Assembly: GCF_019139675.1 (NCBI RefSeq)
Contig: NZ_CP077077.1
Span: forward strand, 1,550,001 to 1,614,000
From: Pseudomonas maumuensis
Lineage (GTDB): Bacteria > Pseudomonadota > Gammaproteobacteria > Pseudomonadales > Pseudomonadaceae
Reading direction: 5' to 3'
DNA length: 64,000 nucleotides
Below are positions 9,344 through 19,826 of this stretch, one piece after another; positions within the stretch are counted from its first letter, which is position 1, and each line of letters starts with the position of its first letter. The position numbers and the translations under genes are program-made. The notes beneath the pieces were generated by a model, which worked only from the letters and a program-made list of their open reading frames with translations, did no database searches and was not told the origin of the DNA.

Positions 9344-10465
9344 GTGCATAACGTCGTCATCAGCGGCACCGGCCTGTTTACCCCGGCCCAGAGCATTTCC
9401 AACGAAGAACTGGTGGAGTCCTTCAACACCTGGGCACAGCGTTTCAACCGCGACAATGCCGCCGCCATCGAGCGGGGCGAAGTCGAGGCGGCGCCGCTGT
9501 CCGATGCCGCCTTCATCGAAAAGGCCTCGGGTATCAAGAGCCGCTTCGTCATGGACAAGGCTGGCATTCTCGACCCGCAGCGCATGAAACCGCGCCTGCC
9601 GGAGCGTTCCAACGACGAACAGTCGATCCTCTGCGAAATGGGCGTTGCCGCCGCGCGTCAGGCGCTGGAACGTGCCGGGCGCACTGCCGCCGATGTCGAC
9701 GGGGTGATCGTCGCCTGTTCCAACCTGCAGCGCCCGTACCCGGCCATCGCCATCGAAGTGCAGCAGGCGCTTGGTATCGAGGGCTTTGCCTTTGACATGA
9801 ACGTCGCCTGTTCGTCGGCCACCTTCGGCATCCAGACGGCAGCCAACAGCGTGCAGTTGGGCCAAGCCCGCGCGGTGCTGGTGGTCAGCCCGGAAATCTG
9901 CACCGGCCACTTGAACTTCCGTGACCGCGACAGCCACTTCATTTTCGGTGACGCCGCCACCGCGGTACTGATCGAACGTGCCGACCTGGCGACCTCCGCG
10001 CACCAGTTCGATATCGTCAGCACCAAGCTGTGGACTGCATTCTCCAACAACATTCGCAACAACTTCGGCTTCCTCAACCGCGCTGCGGAAGAGGGCATCG
10101 GCTCGCGTGACAAGCTGTTCGTGCAGGAAGGCCGCAAGGTATTCAAGGAAGTCTGCCCGAAGGTCGCCGAGCTGATCGGCCAGCACCTGGACGAAAACGG
10201 CCAGCAGCCGAGCGACGTCCAGCGCTTCTGGCTGCACCAGGCCAACCTGAGCATGAACCACCTGATCGTCAAGAAGCTGCTGGGCCGGGAAGTGGACGAG
10301 CAAGAGGCGCCGGTGATTCTCGACCGTTATGCCAACACCAGTTCGGCGGGGTCGGTGATCGCCTTCCACCTGTACCAGGATGACCTGGCCAAGGGGTCGT
10401 TGGGGGTGCTGAGCTCGTTCGGTGCGGGCTATTCGATCGGTAGCGTGATTCTGCGCAAGCGCTGA
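9344..10465 (+). CDS. Beta-ketoacyl-ACP synthase III family protein (PA3286-like)
   Basis: Thiolase-fold condensing enzyme of 373 aa. The catalytic cysteine is in NVACSSATFG, the histidine in LHQANLSMNH and the asparagine in NTSSAGSV, which is the Cys-His-Asn triad of FabH-type enzymes. In P. aeruginosa the relative PA3286 is reported to join beta-oxidation-derived acyl-CoA to malonyl-ACP, shunting degraded fatty acid back into synthesis; that role is inferred here from likeness. The GTG start at 9344 has GAGGAACGACC just before it, a strong ribosome site; a longer frame from 9230 reads through REP-containing noncoding DNA. It contains an insertion (residues about 30-75) compared with E. coli FabH (317 aa), typical of this subgroup. 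Confidence 0.88.
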   Translation: MHNVVISGTGLFTPAQSISNEELVESFNTWAQRFNRDNAAAIERGEVEAAPLSDAAFIEKASGIKSRFVMDKAGILDPQRMKPRLPERSNDEQSILCEMGVAAARQALERAGRTAADVDGVIVACSNLQRPYPAIAIEVQQALGIEGFAFDMNVACSSATFGIQTAANSVQLGQARAVLVVSPEICTGHLNFRDRDSHFIFGDAATAVLIERADLATSAHQFDIVSTKLWTAFSNNIRNNFGFLNRAAEEGIGSRDKLFVQEGRKVFKEVCPKVAELIGQHLDENGQQPSDVQRFWLHQANLSMNHLIVKKLLGREVDEQEAPVILDRYANTSSAGSVIAFHLYQDDLAKGSLGVLSSFGAGYSIGSVILRKR

Positions 10466-10484
10466 TACCCGTTTCGCCTGTTCC

Positions 10485-10560
10485 GGCCCTATCGCCGGCA
10501 AGCCGGCTCCCACAGAGGGGGCGTATTTCCCTTGGGAGTCGGCTTGTCGGCGATAGGGCC
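10485..10560. repeat. Inverted pair of REP elements
   Basis: ggccctatcgccggcaagcc near 10485 returns as its complement ending at 10560 (cggcgatagggcc), with a spacer of about 25 nt, forming a long potential stem. It lies between the convergent KASIII and porin genes, next to the porin terminator. Confidence 0.65.
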
Positions 10561-10580
10561 GACGCATTTCTGCCAGAACA

Positions 10581-10620
10581 AAAAAAGCGGGAAATGCTGG
10601 ATGGGGTCAGCATTTCCCGC
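10581..10620 (-). terminator. Rho-independent terminator of the porin gene
   Basis: On the minus strand a perfect 13-bp stem (gcgggaaatgctg with its complement, 10587-10620) is followed by a run of seven Ts (the A run at 10580-10586 on the plus strand). It begins 29 bp after the porin stop codon. Confidence 0.92.
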
Positions 10621-10648
10621 TTCAGGGTGGAGCAAATATGCGTATCGC

Positions 10649-11893
10649 TTAGAACTTGGCTTCCAGGTCGACCTGCAGGGTGTCGACGTCAGCATTGTTG
10701 TTCGGCAGCTGCGACAGGTCGGTCTTGGCCATCAGGTAGGCCGCGCCCAGGGAGAAGTTCTTGTCGATCTCGTAGCCGACCTTGAACTTGTGGCCACGCG
10801 AACCTGTGAAGCCGGCACCGAAGTCGGAGTCGGTGAACAGGCTGACCACGGCGTTGCGCTGCACATCGCGGTAGTTGTAGTCCAGGCTCCAGGCACCCAC
10901 CTTGGTCTTCAGACCGGCCAGCCAGGCCTTGTCCTCGCCGTCGGTGCTGTCGGTGTTCTTGACGAACTGGCCATACGCCGACAGCGGGATGGCGAAGCCG
11001 GTGAAGTCCACCTGGCCGAAGCCTTCGGCCAGGTTGAACTCGGTGGTGGTGTTGCCGAAGCTGCGCAGCACGGCCGACTTCTTGTCGTTATCGAAGCCAT
11101 AGAGGCTGCCGCCGACGGTGAGCTTGACGCTGTCGGCCAGGTTGAACTTGGTGCCCAGTTGGCCGTGGTACAGCTGCGCGTCGTGCTTGAACTGCACGCC
11201 GTCGCCGTCGACGTTGTCCTTGAGGGTGTAGTGACCGGCGCTGCCGAACACTTCGGCGCCGCCCAGGTTGGTCTTGTAGGTGACGGCCACGCCTTCGGGG
11301 TTGATGTCGCTGTCCCAGATGATGTCGCCCATGCTCACCCATGGCTGGGCCATCTTGCCGCCGATCAGGTGCAGGTTGGGGACCGCGGTCGGGTGCCAGT
11401 CGAGGTAGGCGAGGTCGACCCACAGCGATTTCTTGTCGAAGTAGTTGTCCAGGCTCTGGTTGGTCGAGCGAGCGTCCGAGCTGCTGCCGGTGGCCACGCG
11501 AATGCCGGCGTCGACCTGCGGATTGATCTCGCTGTAGAAGCCCACGCGGGCGCGCACGCGCTCGCGGTCCTGATTGCCGCTGCGGCTGTTGGGGTTGTCG
11601 ACGTTGACGTCTTCGTAACGCAGGCGCACATCACCCTTGATCTGGGTCTTGGCGGCCCATGCCACTTTCTGTTCGAACGAGCTCAGACGTTCGGACTGAG
11701 CTTTCTGGTCGGCCTTTTCCTTGGTTTCCTTTGCCAGGTCGCCCTGCAGTTCGTTGTACTGCGCCTGGTTGATCGAACCATTGGCGCGGAGCATTTCGAG
11801 CAGCTTGGCGTCGACAGCAGCACTGGCCGGAGTACTCAGAGCCAGCATCATGCCGGTGAGGCTCACTCCGGTAAGTGTAGAAACAAGACGCAT
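10649..11893 (-). CDS. Putative outer-membrane porin (Porin_5-type)
   Basis: A 414-aa outer-membrane beta-barrel. A signal peptide of about 26 residues (MRLVSTLTG ... ASA) is followed by a short helical/coiled segment rich in E, K and Q (LLEMLRANGSINQAQYNELQ ... KEKADQKAQ), then a barrel with alternating aromatic and polar strands. It ends in ...DLEAKF, with the terminal Phe that the BAM complex recognises. This layout fits the putative porin family common in P. putida. The ATG at 11893 has AGGGAGAACCTT just before it, so the 12 upstream in-frame codons are excluded. The transported solute is unknown. It has a strong terminator and appears to be transcribed alone. Confidence 0.88.
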   Translation of the reverse strand: MRLVSTLTGVSLTGMMLALSTPASAAVDAKLLEMLRANGSINQAQYNELQGDLAKETKEKADQKAQSERLSSFEQKVAWAAKTQIKGDVRLRYEDVNVDNPNSRSGNQDRERVRARVGFYSEINPQVDAGIRVATGSSSDARSTNQSLDNYFDKKSLWVDLAYLDWHPTAVPNLHLIGGKMAQPWVSMGDIIWDSDINPEGVAVTYKTNLGGAEVFGSAGHYTLKDNVDGDGVQFKHDAQLYHGQLGTKFNLADSVKLTVGGSLYGFDNDKKSAVLRSFGNTTTEFNLAEGFGQVDFTGFAIPLSAYGQFVKNTDSTDGEDKAWLAGLKTKVGAWSLDYNYRDVQRNAVVSLFTDSDFGAGFTGSRGHKFKVGYEIDKNFSLGAAYLMAKTDLSQLPNNNADVDTLQVDLEAKF

Positions 11894-12132
11894 AAGGTTC
11901 TCCCTGTTGGAAAAAGTGGGGAGGCTCAAGCGCCCGCCCCCAAGTTGGCATGTCTTCGGAAAGGGCCTGACTAGACAGGTTCTGGGGTTCCGGAAAACAG
12001 GCGCAAGTATTGCGGGGGCGAATGACAGAATAATGTCTAAACAGTGGCACTGTTGTTAAGTAAAGCGGCCGTCATTTGAGTGTCACGGTCGACTTGGCAA
12101 TACTGGCACTCTCTTTTCAGCGAGTTGCAAAC

Positions 12133-13260
12133 GTGATCAGCCTTCACAGCCTTGCCCATCTGCGCGACCTGCCGGCGACCACCTGGGACGCGCTGGTGCC
12201 CGCCGGTCAGCCGTTCCTGCGCCATGCCTTCCTCACGGCCATGGAGGACAGTGGCAGCGTGGTGCCTGACACTGGCTGGGCCGCCGAACACCTGGTGCTG
12301 GAACGCGACGGTGAGGTGCGGGCGCTGCTGCCGGCGTATCGCAAATGGCATTCGTTCGGCGAGTACGTGTTCGACCACGGCTGGGCCGATGCCTGCGAGC
12401 GCGCAGGTATCGCCTACTACCCCAAGCTGCTGGGTGCGGTGCCGTTCAGCCCGGTGAGCGGCCCACGCCTGTTGGCCGCTGACCCGAGCGATGGCCTGTT
12501 GCTGTTGCAGGCCATCCCCGAGTACCTGGGCAAGGGCGGGCTGTCGGGTGCGCATATCAACTTCACCGACACTGCGCTGGATGAGGCCCTCGCCGGTCTG
12601 CCAGGCTGGATGGAACGCCTGGGTTGCCAGTTCCATTGGCGCAATCGGGGTTATCGGGACTTCCAGGACTTTCTCGACACCCTTAGCTCACGCAAGCGCA
12701 AGCAGATGCGCAAGGAGCGCGAACAGGTGGCGGGGCAGGGGATCGACTTCGCCTGGTATCAGGGCGACGAGCTGAGCGAGGCGCAGTGGGATTTTGTCTA
12801 CCTGTGTTACGCCAACACCTACGCCGTGCGCCGGCGCGCACCCTACCTTACCCGTGAGTTCTTCAGCCTGATCGCCGAGCGCATGCCCGAGGCCATCCGG
12901 GTGGTCATCGCCCGCCAGCAGGGGCGCGAGGTGGCCATGGCGCTCAGCCTGATCGGCGGTGACAGCCTGTATGGACGGTACTGGGGGTGCCTGGATGAGT
13001 TCGACCGTCTGCACTTCGAGACCTGTTTCTACCAGGGCATGGATTTCGCCATTGGCGAAGGGCTGCAGCGTTTCGATGCCGGGGCCCAGGGTGAGCACAA
13101 GCTGATTCGCGGCTTCGAGCCGGTGATCACGCGGTCGTGGCATTACCTGCTGCATCCGGGATTGCGCCGGGCGGTGGAGGATTTTCTGCTGCAGGAGCGG
13201 GCGGGGGTGAGGGCGTATGCCGAAGAGGCGCGGCAGATGTTGCCGTATCGCCAGGCATGA
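12133..13260 (+). CDS. FemAB-like / GNAT-type protein (DUF482 family)
   Basis: A 375-aa cytoplasmic protein with the FemAB-like signature: a conserved N-terminal half (SGPRLLAADPSD, GAHINFTDTALDEAL) and a C-terminal GNAT-like half (MALSLIGGDSLYGRYWGCLDEFDRLHFETCFYQGMDFAI ... AQGEHKLIRGFEP). FemAB-like proteins transfer aminoacyl or acyl groups, but the bacterial DUF482 group has no firmly known reaction. The GTG at 12133 (VISLHSLAHLRDLP) is preferred over a TTG at 12076, whose first residues look random; no strong Shine-Dalgarno separates the two. It lies alone, convergent with the ABC transporter gene. Confidence 0.75.
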   Translation: MISLHSLAHLRDLPATTWDALVPAGQPFLRHAFLTAMEDSGSVVPDTGWAAEHLVLERDGEVRALLPAYRKWHSFGEYVFDHGWADACERAGIAYYPKLLGAVPFSPVSGPRLLAADPSDGLLLLQAIPEYLGKGGLSGAHINFTDTALDEALAGLPGWMERLGCQFHWRNRGYRDFQDFLDTLSSRKRKQMRKEREQVAGQGIDFAWYQGDELSEAQWDFVYLCYANTYAVRRRAPYLTREFFSLIAERMPEAIRVVIARQQGREVAMALSLIGGDSLYGRYWGCLDEFDRLHFETCFYQGMDFAIGEGLQRFDAGAQGEHKLIRGFEPVITRSWHYLLHPGLRRAVEDFLLQERAGVRAYAEEARQMLPYRQA

Positions 13261-13270
13261 AAATCAAGGG

Positions 13271-13297
13271 GGCGTGGGGCAAGCCCGCTCCCACGCC
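13271..13297. repeat. Single REP palindrome between convergent genes
   Basis: ggcgtggg and cccacgcc ends surround a GCAAGCCCGCTC core. It lies in the 61-bp gap between two convergent genes and may stop transcription from both sides. Confidence 0.6.
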
Positions 13298-13321
13298 GAT
13301 TTTCCCATGCCGTTTTCTGTA

Positions 13322-15154
<1,833 letters not shown>

Positions 15155-15205
15155 GGGTGACGACACTCCTGTTCGACCCGACTCACGTCCCTGTGTGGCG
15201 CGGGA

Positions 15206-15763
15206 TCAATCGATGCGTTTGGCCGACTTGATGTAGACCGGATCCGCCGGCACATCGCGCATGCCTTTCTTGACGGTGGTCGGCGAGTTGACGATCTGGT
15301 CGACCACCTCCATGCCCTTGGTGACCTTGCCGAACACCGCGTAGCCACGGTCGCGGCCCGGGTTGAGGAAGTCGTTGTCGGCGACGTTGATGAAGAACTG
15401 GCTGGTGGCCGAGTTCGGGTCGGAGGTACGCGCCATGGACAGAGTGCCACGGGTGTTCTGCAGGCCGTTGCTCGCCTCGTTGCGGATCGGGTCCTGGGTG
15501 CTCTTCTGTACCATCTGGTCGGTGAAGCCGCCGCCCTGGACCATGAAGCCCGGGATCACACGGTGGAAGATGGTGTTGTTGTAGAAGCCGCTGTCGACGT
15601 ACTGGAGGAAATTCTTGGTACTGATCGGCGCTTTTTCTGCGTTCAGCTCGATCTCGATCTTGCCGAAGCTGGTGACCAGCTCAACGTGCGGAGTCTTGTC
15701 GGAGGCCATGACGCTGGTGGCGAAGGCGACCGAGCAGGCGGTGAGCAGAAGTTTTTTCAGCAT
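15206..15763 (-). CDS. ppiA: Periplasmic peptidyl-prolyl cis-trans isomerase, cyclophilin type (PpiA)
   Basis: Cyclophilin of 185 aa that speeds proline isomerisation during periplasmic folding. A signal peptide ([20 protein letters not shown], cleavage before SDKTPHV) precedes the compact bacterial cyclophilin core with [16 protein letters not shown] and the [10 protein letters not shown] segment, which form the active groove. Length matches E. coli PpiA (190). Its ATG overlaps the end of the upstream hydrolase gene in ATGCTGAAA, a 7-nt overlap that suggests translational coupling. Confidence 0.93.
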   Translation of the reverse strand: MLKKLLLTACSVAFATSVMASDKTPHVELVTSFGKIEIELNAEKAPISTKNFLQYVDSGFYNNTIFHRVIPGFMVQGGGFTDQMVQKSTQDPIRNEASNGLQNTRGTLSMARTSDPNSATSQFFINVADNDFLNPGRDRGYAVFGKVTKGMEVVDQIVNSPTTVKKGMRDVPADPVYIKSAKRID

Positions 15764-16569
15764 GGGCTCAAAGATCCTTGAGAGGTGGAAGCGGCTGCGA
15801 GGAACTGCAGCACGGTACGGTTGAAGACTTCAGGTTGATCCAGGGGCGTAGCGTGCCGCGAATCGTCGATGACCGCCAGCCTGGCGTTGGGCATCAGGGC
15901 GACGTAACGCTCCTTCAGTTGTATCGGTGTGTAATCGTGGTCGGCGGCGATCACCAGGGTGGGACAGTGGATCTGGCCGATGCGTTCCTGTACACCCCAG
16001 TCGACGATGGCGTCGAAGCTTTTCAGATACGCACGCTTGTCGTTGCGCGCCCAACGTTCGGCCATCTTGCGCCGTAGTTCGGCCTGCCCCGGCTTCGGGA
16101 ACAGCCGTTCGGCCAGGCCCTTGCCGACGGTTTCGACACTGAGCAGGCGTGCCAGGCCCCAGCGCTTGAGCCACCAGATCCAGTCGCTGCGGGTGCGGCG
16201 TTTGACCTCGGGGGCGCTGTTGACGATGCACAGGCTGCGCAGCCAGTCGGGGTGGTCGACGGCGAACTGGAAGCCGACCATGCCGCCCATGGACAGGCCG
16301 ACGAAGTGGACCGGGCCGCTGTCCAGATGGCGCAGCAGGGCCAGCAGATCCTCGCTGAAGGTCTTTATCTGGTAGCCCGTGCGTGGCTTGGACGATTGCC
16401 CGTGGCCGCGGATGTCCATGAGGATCACCCGGTAATGGCGGCTGAGCTCGGGGACCTGCAGTTCCCAGTCCTGGCTGCTTGAGCCCAGCCCGTGCAGCAG
16501 CACCAGGGGCTCGCCCTGGCCGTGTTCCTCGTAATGCAACAGGCATCCTTGCTGTTCGAAAACGGCCAT
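15757..16569 (-). CDS. Alpha/beta-fold hydrolase
   Basis: A 270-aa cytoplasmic hydrolase. [12 protein letters not shown] forms the oxyanion region, GLSMGGMVG is the nucleophile elbow (Ser), an Asp lies in [10 protein letters not shown] and the catalytic His in [12 protein letters not shown]. It resembles 3-oxoadipate enol-lactonase-like and esterase-like members; the substrate is unknown. The ATG at 16569 follows GAGAGGAGCGCCC, a strong ribosome site; longer frames upstream run into the LysR gene. It starts 13 bp after the LysR gene ends and overlaps ppiA by 7 nt, so the three are likely co-transcribed. Confidence 0.85.
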   Translation of the reverse strand: MAVFEQQGCLLHYEEHGQGEPLVLLHGLGSSSQDWELQVPELSRHYRVILMDIRGHGQSSKPRTGYQIKTFSEDLLALLRHLDSGPVHFVGLSMGGMVGFQFAVDHPDWLRSLCIVNSAPEVKRRTRSDWIWWLKRWGLARLLSVETVGKGLAERLFPKPGQAELRRKMAERWARNDKRAYLKSFDAIVDWGVQERIGQIHCPTLVIAADHDYTPIQLKERYVALMPNARLAVIDDSRHATPLDQPEVFNRTVLQFLAAASTSQGSLSPC

Positions 16570-16582
16570 GGGCGCGCTCCTC

Positions 16583-17506
16583 TCAGGCTTGCGGGGGGGC
16601 TGCGAAGGGCACGTCCAGCGGCGCGGTGTCGAAATTGCGCAGCAGCTCGATGAGGATCTGCGTGGCCGGGCCCAGGGTCTTTTCCTTGCTCGAGTAAAGG
16701 TAGAACAGTGGATGGCGGCTGCCACCCTGATCCAGCGGCAGGGGCTTGAGCACACCTTCGCGCAGCTCGCGCTCGATCATGTGCCGGGGCAGCCAGGCAA
16801 AGCCCAGGCCGCTGCCGACGAAGGTGGCCGCGGTGCCCAGGCTGCCCACCGTCCAGCGCTGCTCGGCGCCTAGCCAGCCGACATCACGCGGCTGGGCCCG
16901 GCCGGAGTCGCGGATCACCACCTGCAACTGGCTTTCCAGGTCCTGGAAGGTGATTTCGCGGCCCATGCGGTGCAGGGCATGCTCGGGGTGGGCGACGGCG
17001 ATGAACTCCACCGGGCTCAGTTCGGTACCCAGGTAGCCGCCGATGTTGAAGCTGCTGATGGCAAGGTCGGCGATGCCTTCGTGCAGCACTTCCTCGACCC
17101 CGGACAACACCTCTTCGCGCAGGCGCACCCGGCAGCCGCGGCTCTGTGGCATGAACGCTGCCAGGGCGCGCACCAGGCGGGCGCTGGGATAGGCGGCGTC
17201 GACCACCAGGCGCACCTCGGCTTCCCAACCCTGCTCCATGTGATGGGCCAGGTCTTCCAGCTGGCTGGCCTGCTTGACCAGTTGCCGCGAACGACGCAGC
17301 AGCACGCTGCCGGCCTCGGTCAGCACCGCCTTGCGGCCATCGATGCGCAGCAATGGCACGCCCAGTTGCTCCTGCATCCGCGCCACGGTGTAGCTCACCG
17401 ACGATTGCGAGCGGTGCAGGGCCTCGGCGGCCTGGGCGAACCCGCCGTGGTCGACCACCGCCTGCAGGGTCCGCCACTGATCCAGGGTAACGCGCGGTGC
17501 TTTCAT
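16583..17506 (-). CDS. LysR-family transcriptional regulator
   Basis: A 307-aa LTTR with an N-terminal winged HTH (QWRTLQAVVDHGGFAQAAEALHRSQSSVSYTVARMQEQLGVPLL, about residues 10-55) and a C-terminal substrate-binding fold. It probably controls the hydrolase gene 13 bp downstream or the divergently transcribed small secreted protein 50 bp away; LTTRs often act on divergent neighbours. The effector is unknown. Confidence 0.85.
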   Translation of the reverse strand: MKAPRVTLDQWRTLQAVVDHGGFAQAAEALHRSQSSVSYTVARMQEQLGVPLLRIDGRKAVLTEAGSVLLRRSRQLVKQASQLEDLAHHMEQGWEAEVRLVVDAAYPSARLVRALAAFMPQSRGCRVRLREEVLSGVEEVLHEGIADLAISSFNIGGYLGTELSPVEFIAVAHPEHALHRMGREITFQDLESQLQVVIRDSGRAQPRDVGWLGAEQRWTVGSLGTAATFVGSGLGFAWLPRHMIERELREGVLKPLPLDQGGSRHPLFYLYSSKEKTLGPATQILIELLRNFDTAPLDVPFAAPPQA

Positions 17507-17556
17507 CCAGGGCTCCTGTTGTCCTAAGCTGCGCTCTTCCCAAGGAGAGCGCCCGT

Positions 17557-17871
17557 ATGAAGAAATGTTGTGCGGCTTTGCTGTTGTGCCTGCCCCTCGG
17601 GGCCATGGCTTACCCGATCGACGTGGAGAAGGAGCTGACCGGGGTCAAGGTCGACTACACCGCCTACGACACCGCCTACGACATTGGCTCGATCAGCCTC
17701 AACAACTATGGGCAGGTGCCGGCTGCGTGCAAGGTCACTTTCCGCAACGGCCCCGAGGCGCCACGGGTGCGCCGGGTCAACGTGCCTGCGGGCAGGAGCG
17801 TGGATGTCACCGCCAAGTTCAATCGGCAGATCATCAAGCTGCGCATCGTGCTCGACTGCAAAGCGGAATAA
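17557..17871 (+). CDS. Small secreted protein of unknown function
   Basis: A 104-aa protein with a clear signal peptide (MKKCCAALLLCLPLGAMA, cleavage before YPIDVEKE). The mature part is about 85 residues, beta-rich and basic near the end, with two cysteines (AACKVTF and LDCKAE) that could form a disulphide. The start is supported by AAGGAGAGCGCCCGT just before the ATG. Similar proteins in Pseudomonas have been mislabelled as 3-phosphoglycerate kinase; nothing here supports a kinase. It is divergent from the LysR gene. Confidence 0.75.
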   Translation: MKKCCAALLLCLPLGAMAYPIDVEKELTGVKVDYTAYDTAYDIGSISLNNYGQVPAACKVTFRNGPEAPRVRRVNVPAGRSVDVTAKFNRQIIKLRIVLDCKAE

Positions 17872-17877
17872 AACAGG

Positions 17878-17937
17878 TTAATCGATAGGTTGATCCCACT
17901 TTTTACGCTTTTTTATCGATAGGTCAACCACTAATCT
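17878..17937 (+). promoter_or_regulatory. Tandem ATCGATAGGT repeats in the azoR promoter region
   Basis: ATCGATAGGTTGA (17881-17893) and ATCGATAGGTCAA (17915-17927) are direct repeats 34 bp apart, both in an AT-rich stretch. A plausible -10 (TAATCT) follows at 17932-17937, so the second copy would overlap the promoter. The ATCGAT core is itself palindromic. This looks like a pair of operator sites for a regulator controlling the azoreductase; the regulator is not identified. Confidence 0.45.
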
Positions 17938-17981
17938 CACCTCCATCGAATCGCCACCCCTTACCGCCGATGGAGGCACCC

Positions 17982-18581
17982 ATGTCCCGCGTACTGATCA
18001 TCGAAAGCAGCGCCCGCCAGCAGGATTCCGTTTCCCGCCAACTGACCTTGGACTTCATCCAGCAATGGCAAGCGGCGCATCCGGCCGACGAGATCACGGT
18101 GCGCGACCTGGCGGTGAACCCCGTGCCGCACCTGGACGCCAACCTGCTCGGTGGCTGGATGAAGCCCGCGGAACAGCGCAGCGCCACCGAGCGTGACGCA
18201 CTGGAGCGCTCCAATGCGCTGACCGACGAGTTGCTGGCCGCCGACGTGCTGGTGATGGCCGCGCCGATGTACAACTTCACCATCCCCAGCACCCTGAAAG
18301 CCTGGCTGGACCACGTGCTGCGCGCCGGCATCACCTTCAAGTACACCCCAACCGGGCCGCAGGGCTTGCTCAACGGCAAGCGCGCCATCGTCCTGACCGC
18401 CCGCGGCGGCATCCATGCCGGTGCCAGCAGCGATCACCAGGAACCCTACCTGCGCCAAGTGATGGCCTTCATCGGCATCCATGATGTGGACTTCATCCAT
18501 GCCGAAGGCTTGAACATGAGCGGCGAGTTCCACGAGAAGGGCCTGAACCAGGCCAAGGCCAAGTTGGCCGCGGTGGCTTGA
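17982..18581 (+). CDS. azoR: FMN-dependent NADH-azoreductase (AzoR family)
   Basis: Flavodoxin-like quinone/azo reductase of 199 aa, usually an FMN-binding dimer. Visible features are the N-terminal LIIESSARQQDSVSRQL phosphate loop, MAAPMYNFTIPSTLKAWLDHV (FMN-binding region) and LTARGG. Such enzymes reduce quinones by two electrons and azo or nitro compounds in vitro. The ATG at 17982 has GGAGG a few bases upstream, so the four extra codons from 17970 are unlikely to be used. Two near-identical operator-like repeats precede it and a strong terminator follows, so it is probably a regulated single-gene unit. Confidence 0.88.
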   Translation: MSRVLIIESSARQQDSVSRQLTLDFIQQWQAAHPADEITVRDLAVNPVPHLDANLLGGWMKPAEQRSATERDALERSNALTDELLAADVLVMAAPMYNFTIPSTLKAWLDHVLRAGITFKYTPTGPQGLLNGKRAIVLTARGGIHAGASSDHQEPYLRQVMAFIGIHDVDFIHAEGLNMSGEFHEKGLNQAKAKLAAVA

Positions 18582-18632
18582 GTCGCGACGAATTCCCAAC
18601 CCTGACACCTTGTTGCTCCTTTGGGTGTGCCT

Positions 18633-18666
18633 GCCCGGCCATAGAGATGGCCGGGCTTTTTTTTTT
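18633..18666 (+). terminator. Rho-independent terminator of azoR
   Basis: gcccggcc and ggccgggc form an 8-bp GC stem (extended by at pairs) around a short loop and are followed by ten Ts (18657-18666). Confidence 0.95.
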
Positions 18667-18700
18667 GCTCGCGGTAAGTGCGCATTCTGTGCTGGCCTGA

Positions 18701-18783
18701 CCGCCGGCAAGCCGGCTCATGGATACAGCGCAGTCCTTGAGAACTGTGCGGTAGGTGTGGGAGCTGGCTTGCCGGCGATGGGC
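18701..18783. repeat. Inverted pair of REP elements
   Basis: cgccggcaagccggctcat (about 18702-18720) and the reverse copy tgtgggagctggcttgccgg (about 18757-18776) face each other across a 36-nt spacer. It is another REP doublet, in the gap before the DMT transporter gene. Confidence 0.65.
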
Positions 18784-18867
18784 TGCGCAGCAGCCCCACA
18801 ATCCCCATGGTTGAACTGCCCAAGCCCAACCCGCTAAGGTCGCCGCCTTGATCCACGAGGGCCAATC

Positions 18868-19740
18868 ATGGGCTACCTGATAATCGTCGCGCTGATCCAG
18901 GCGTACTCCTTCAACCTGATCGGCGAATACCTGGCCGGCCATGTCGACAGCTACTTCGCCGTACTGGCCCGGGTGCTGCTCGCCGGGTTGGTGTTCCTGC
19001 CACTGACCCGCTGGCGCCAGGTCGAGCCGCGCTTCATGCGTTCGATGCTACTGATCGGCGCGTTGCAGTACGGCATCACCTATGTCTGCCTGTACCTCAG
19101 CTTCCGGGTACTGACGGTGCCGGAAGTGCTGTTGTTCACCATCCTCACGCCGCTGCATGTGACCTTGATCGAGGATGCCCTGAACCGCCGCTTCAACCCC
19201 TGGGCGCTGCTTGCCGCCCTGGTGGCGGTGGCCGGCGCGGCGGTGATCCGCTTCGACACGGTCACCGGCGAGTTCTTCATCGGTTTCCTGCTGCTGCAGC
19301 TGGCCAACTTCACCTACGCCGCTGGGCAGGTGCTGTACCGTCACCTGGTGGCCCGTCACCCCAGCGATCTGCCGCACTACCGGCGGTTCGGCTATTTCTA
19401 CCTGGGCGCGTTGCTGGTGGTCCTGCCGGCGTTCCTGCTGTTCGGCAATACCCAGCACCTGCCAAGCACCGACACCCAGTGGCTGGTGCTGCTGTTCCTC
19501 GGCCTGTGCCCGACGGCGCTGGGGCTGTATTGGTGGAACAAGGGCGCTTGCCAGGTCTCCGGCGGCACCCTGGCAGTGATGAACAACCTGCATGTGCCGG
19601 TGGGGTTGCTGCTCAACCTGTTGATCTGGAATCAGGACGAGCCGCTGGGGCGGTTGGCCATCGGCGGCGGGATCATCTTGTTGTCGGTGTGGATGAGCCG
19701 GCTAGGTGGGCAGGGCAGGGTGCTGCCGGCCTCACGTTGA
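18868..19740 (+). CDS. DMT-superfamily (EamA) transporter
   Basis: A 290-aa inner-membrane protein with about ten hydrophobic segments arranged as two EamA repeats, starting MGYLIIVALIQAYSFNLIGEYLAG. Family members export amino acids, metabolites or drugs; the substrate is unknown. GAGG lies 8-9 nt before the ATG. It is flanked by REP doublets on both sides, so it is likely an independent unit. Confidence 0.82.
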   Translation: MGYLIIVALIQAYSFNLIGEYLAGHVDSYFAVLARVLLAGLVFLPLTRWRQVEPRFMRSMLLIGALQYGITYVCLYLSFRVLTVPEVLLFTILTPLHVTLIEDALNRRFNPWALLAALVAVAGAAVIRFDTVTGEFFIGFLLLQLANFTYAAGQVLYRHLVARHPSDLPHYRRFGYFYLGALLVVLPAFLLFGNTQHLPSTDTQWLVLLFLGLCPTALGLYWWNKGACQVSGGTLAVMNNLHVPVGLLLNLLIWNQDEPLGRLAIGGGIILLSVWMSRLGGQGRVLPASR

Positions 19741-19760
19741 TCGGTTGCCTGTAAGGCCTT

Positions 19761-19821
19761 ATCGCGGGGCAAGCCCGCTCCCACGCACTTGGTTTGCGTC
19801 GGAGCGGGTTTGCCCCGCGCT
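19761..19821. repeat. Inverted pair of REP elements
   Basis: tcgcggggcaagcccgctcc (about 19762-19781) is followed by an inverted copy, ggagcgggtttgccccgcgc (19801-19820). It lies between the convergent DMT transporter and MscS-type genes. Confidence 0.65.
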
Positions 19822-19826
19822 GCTTT

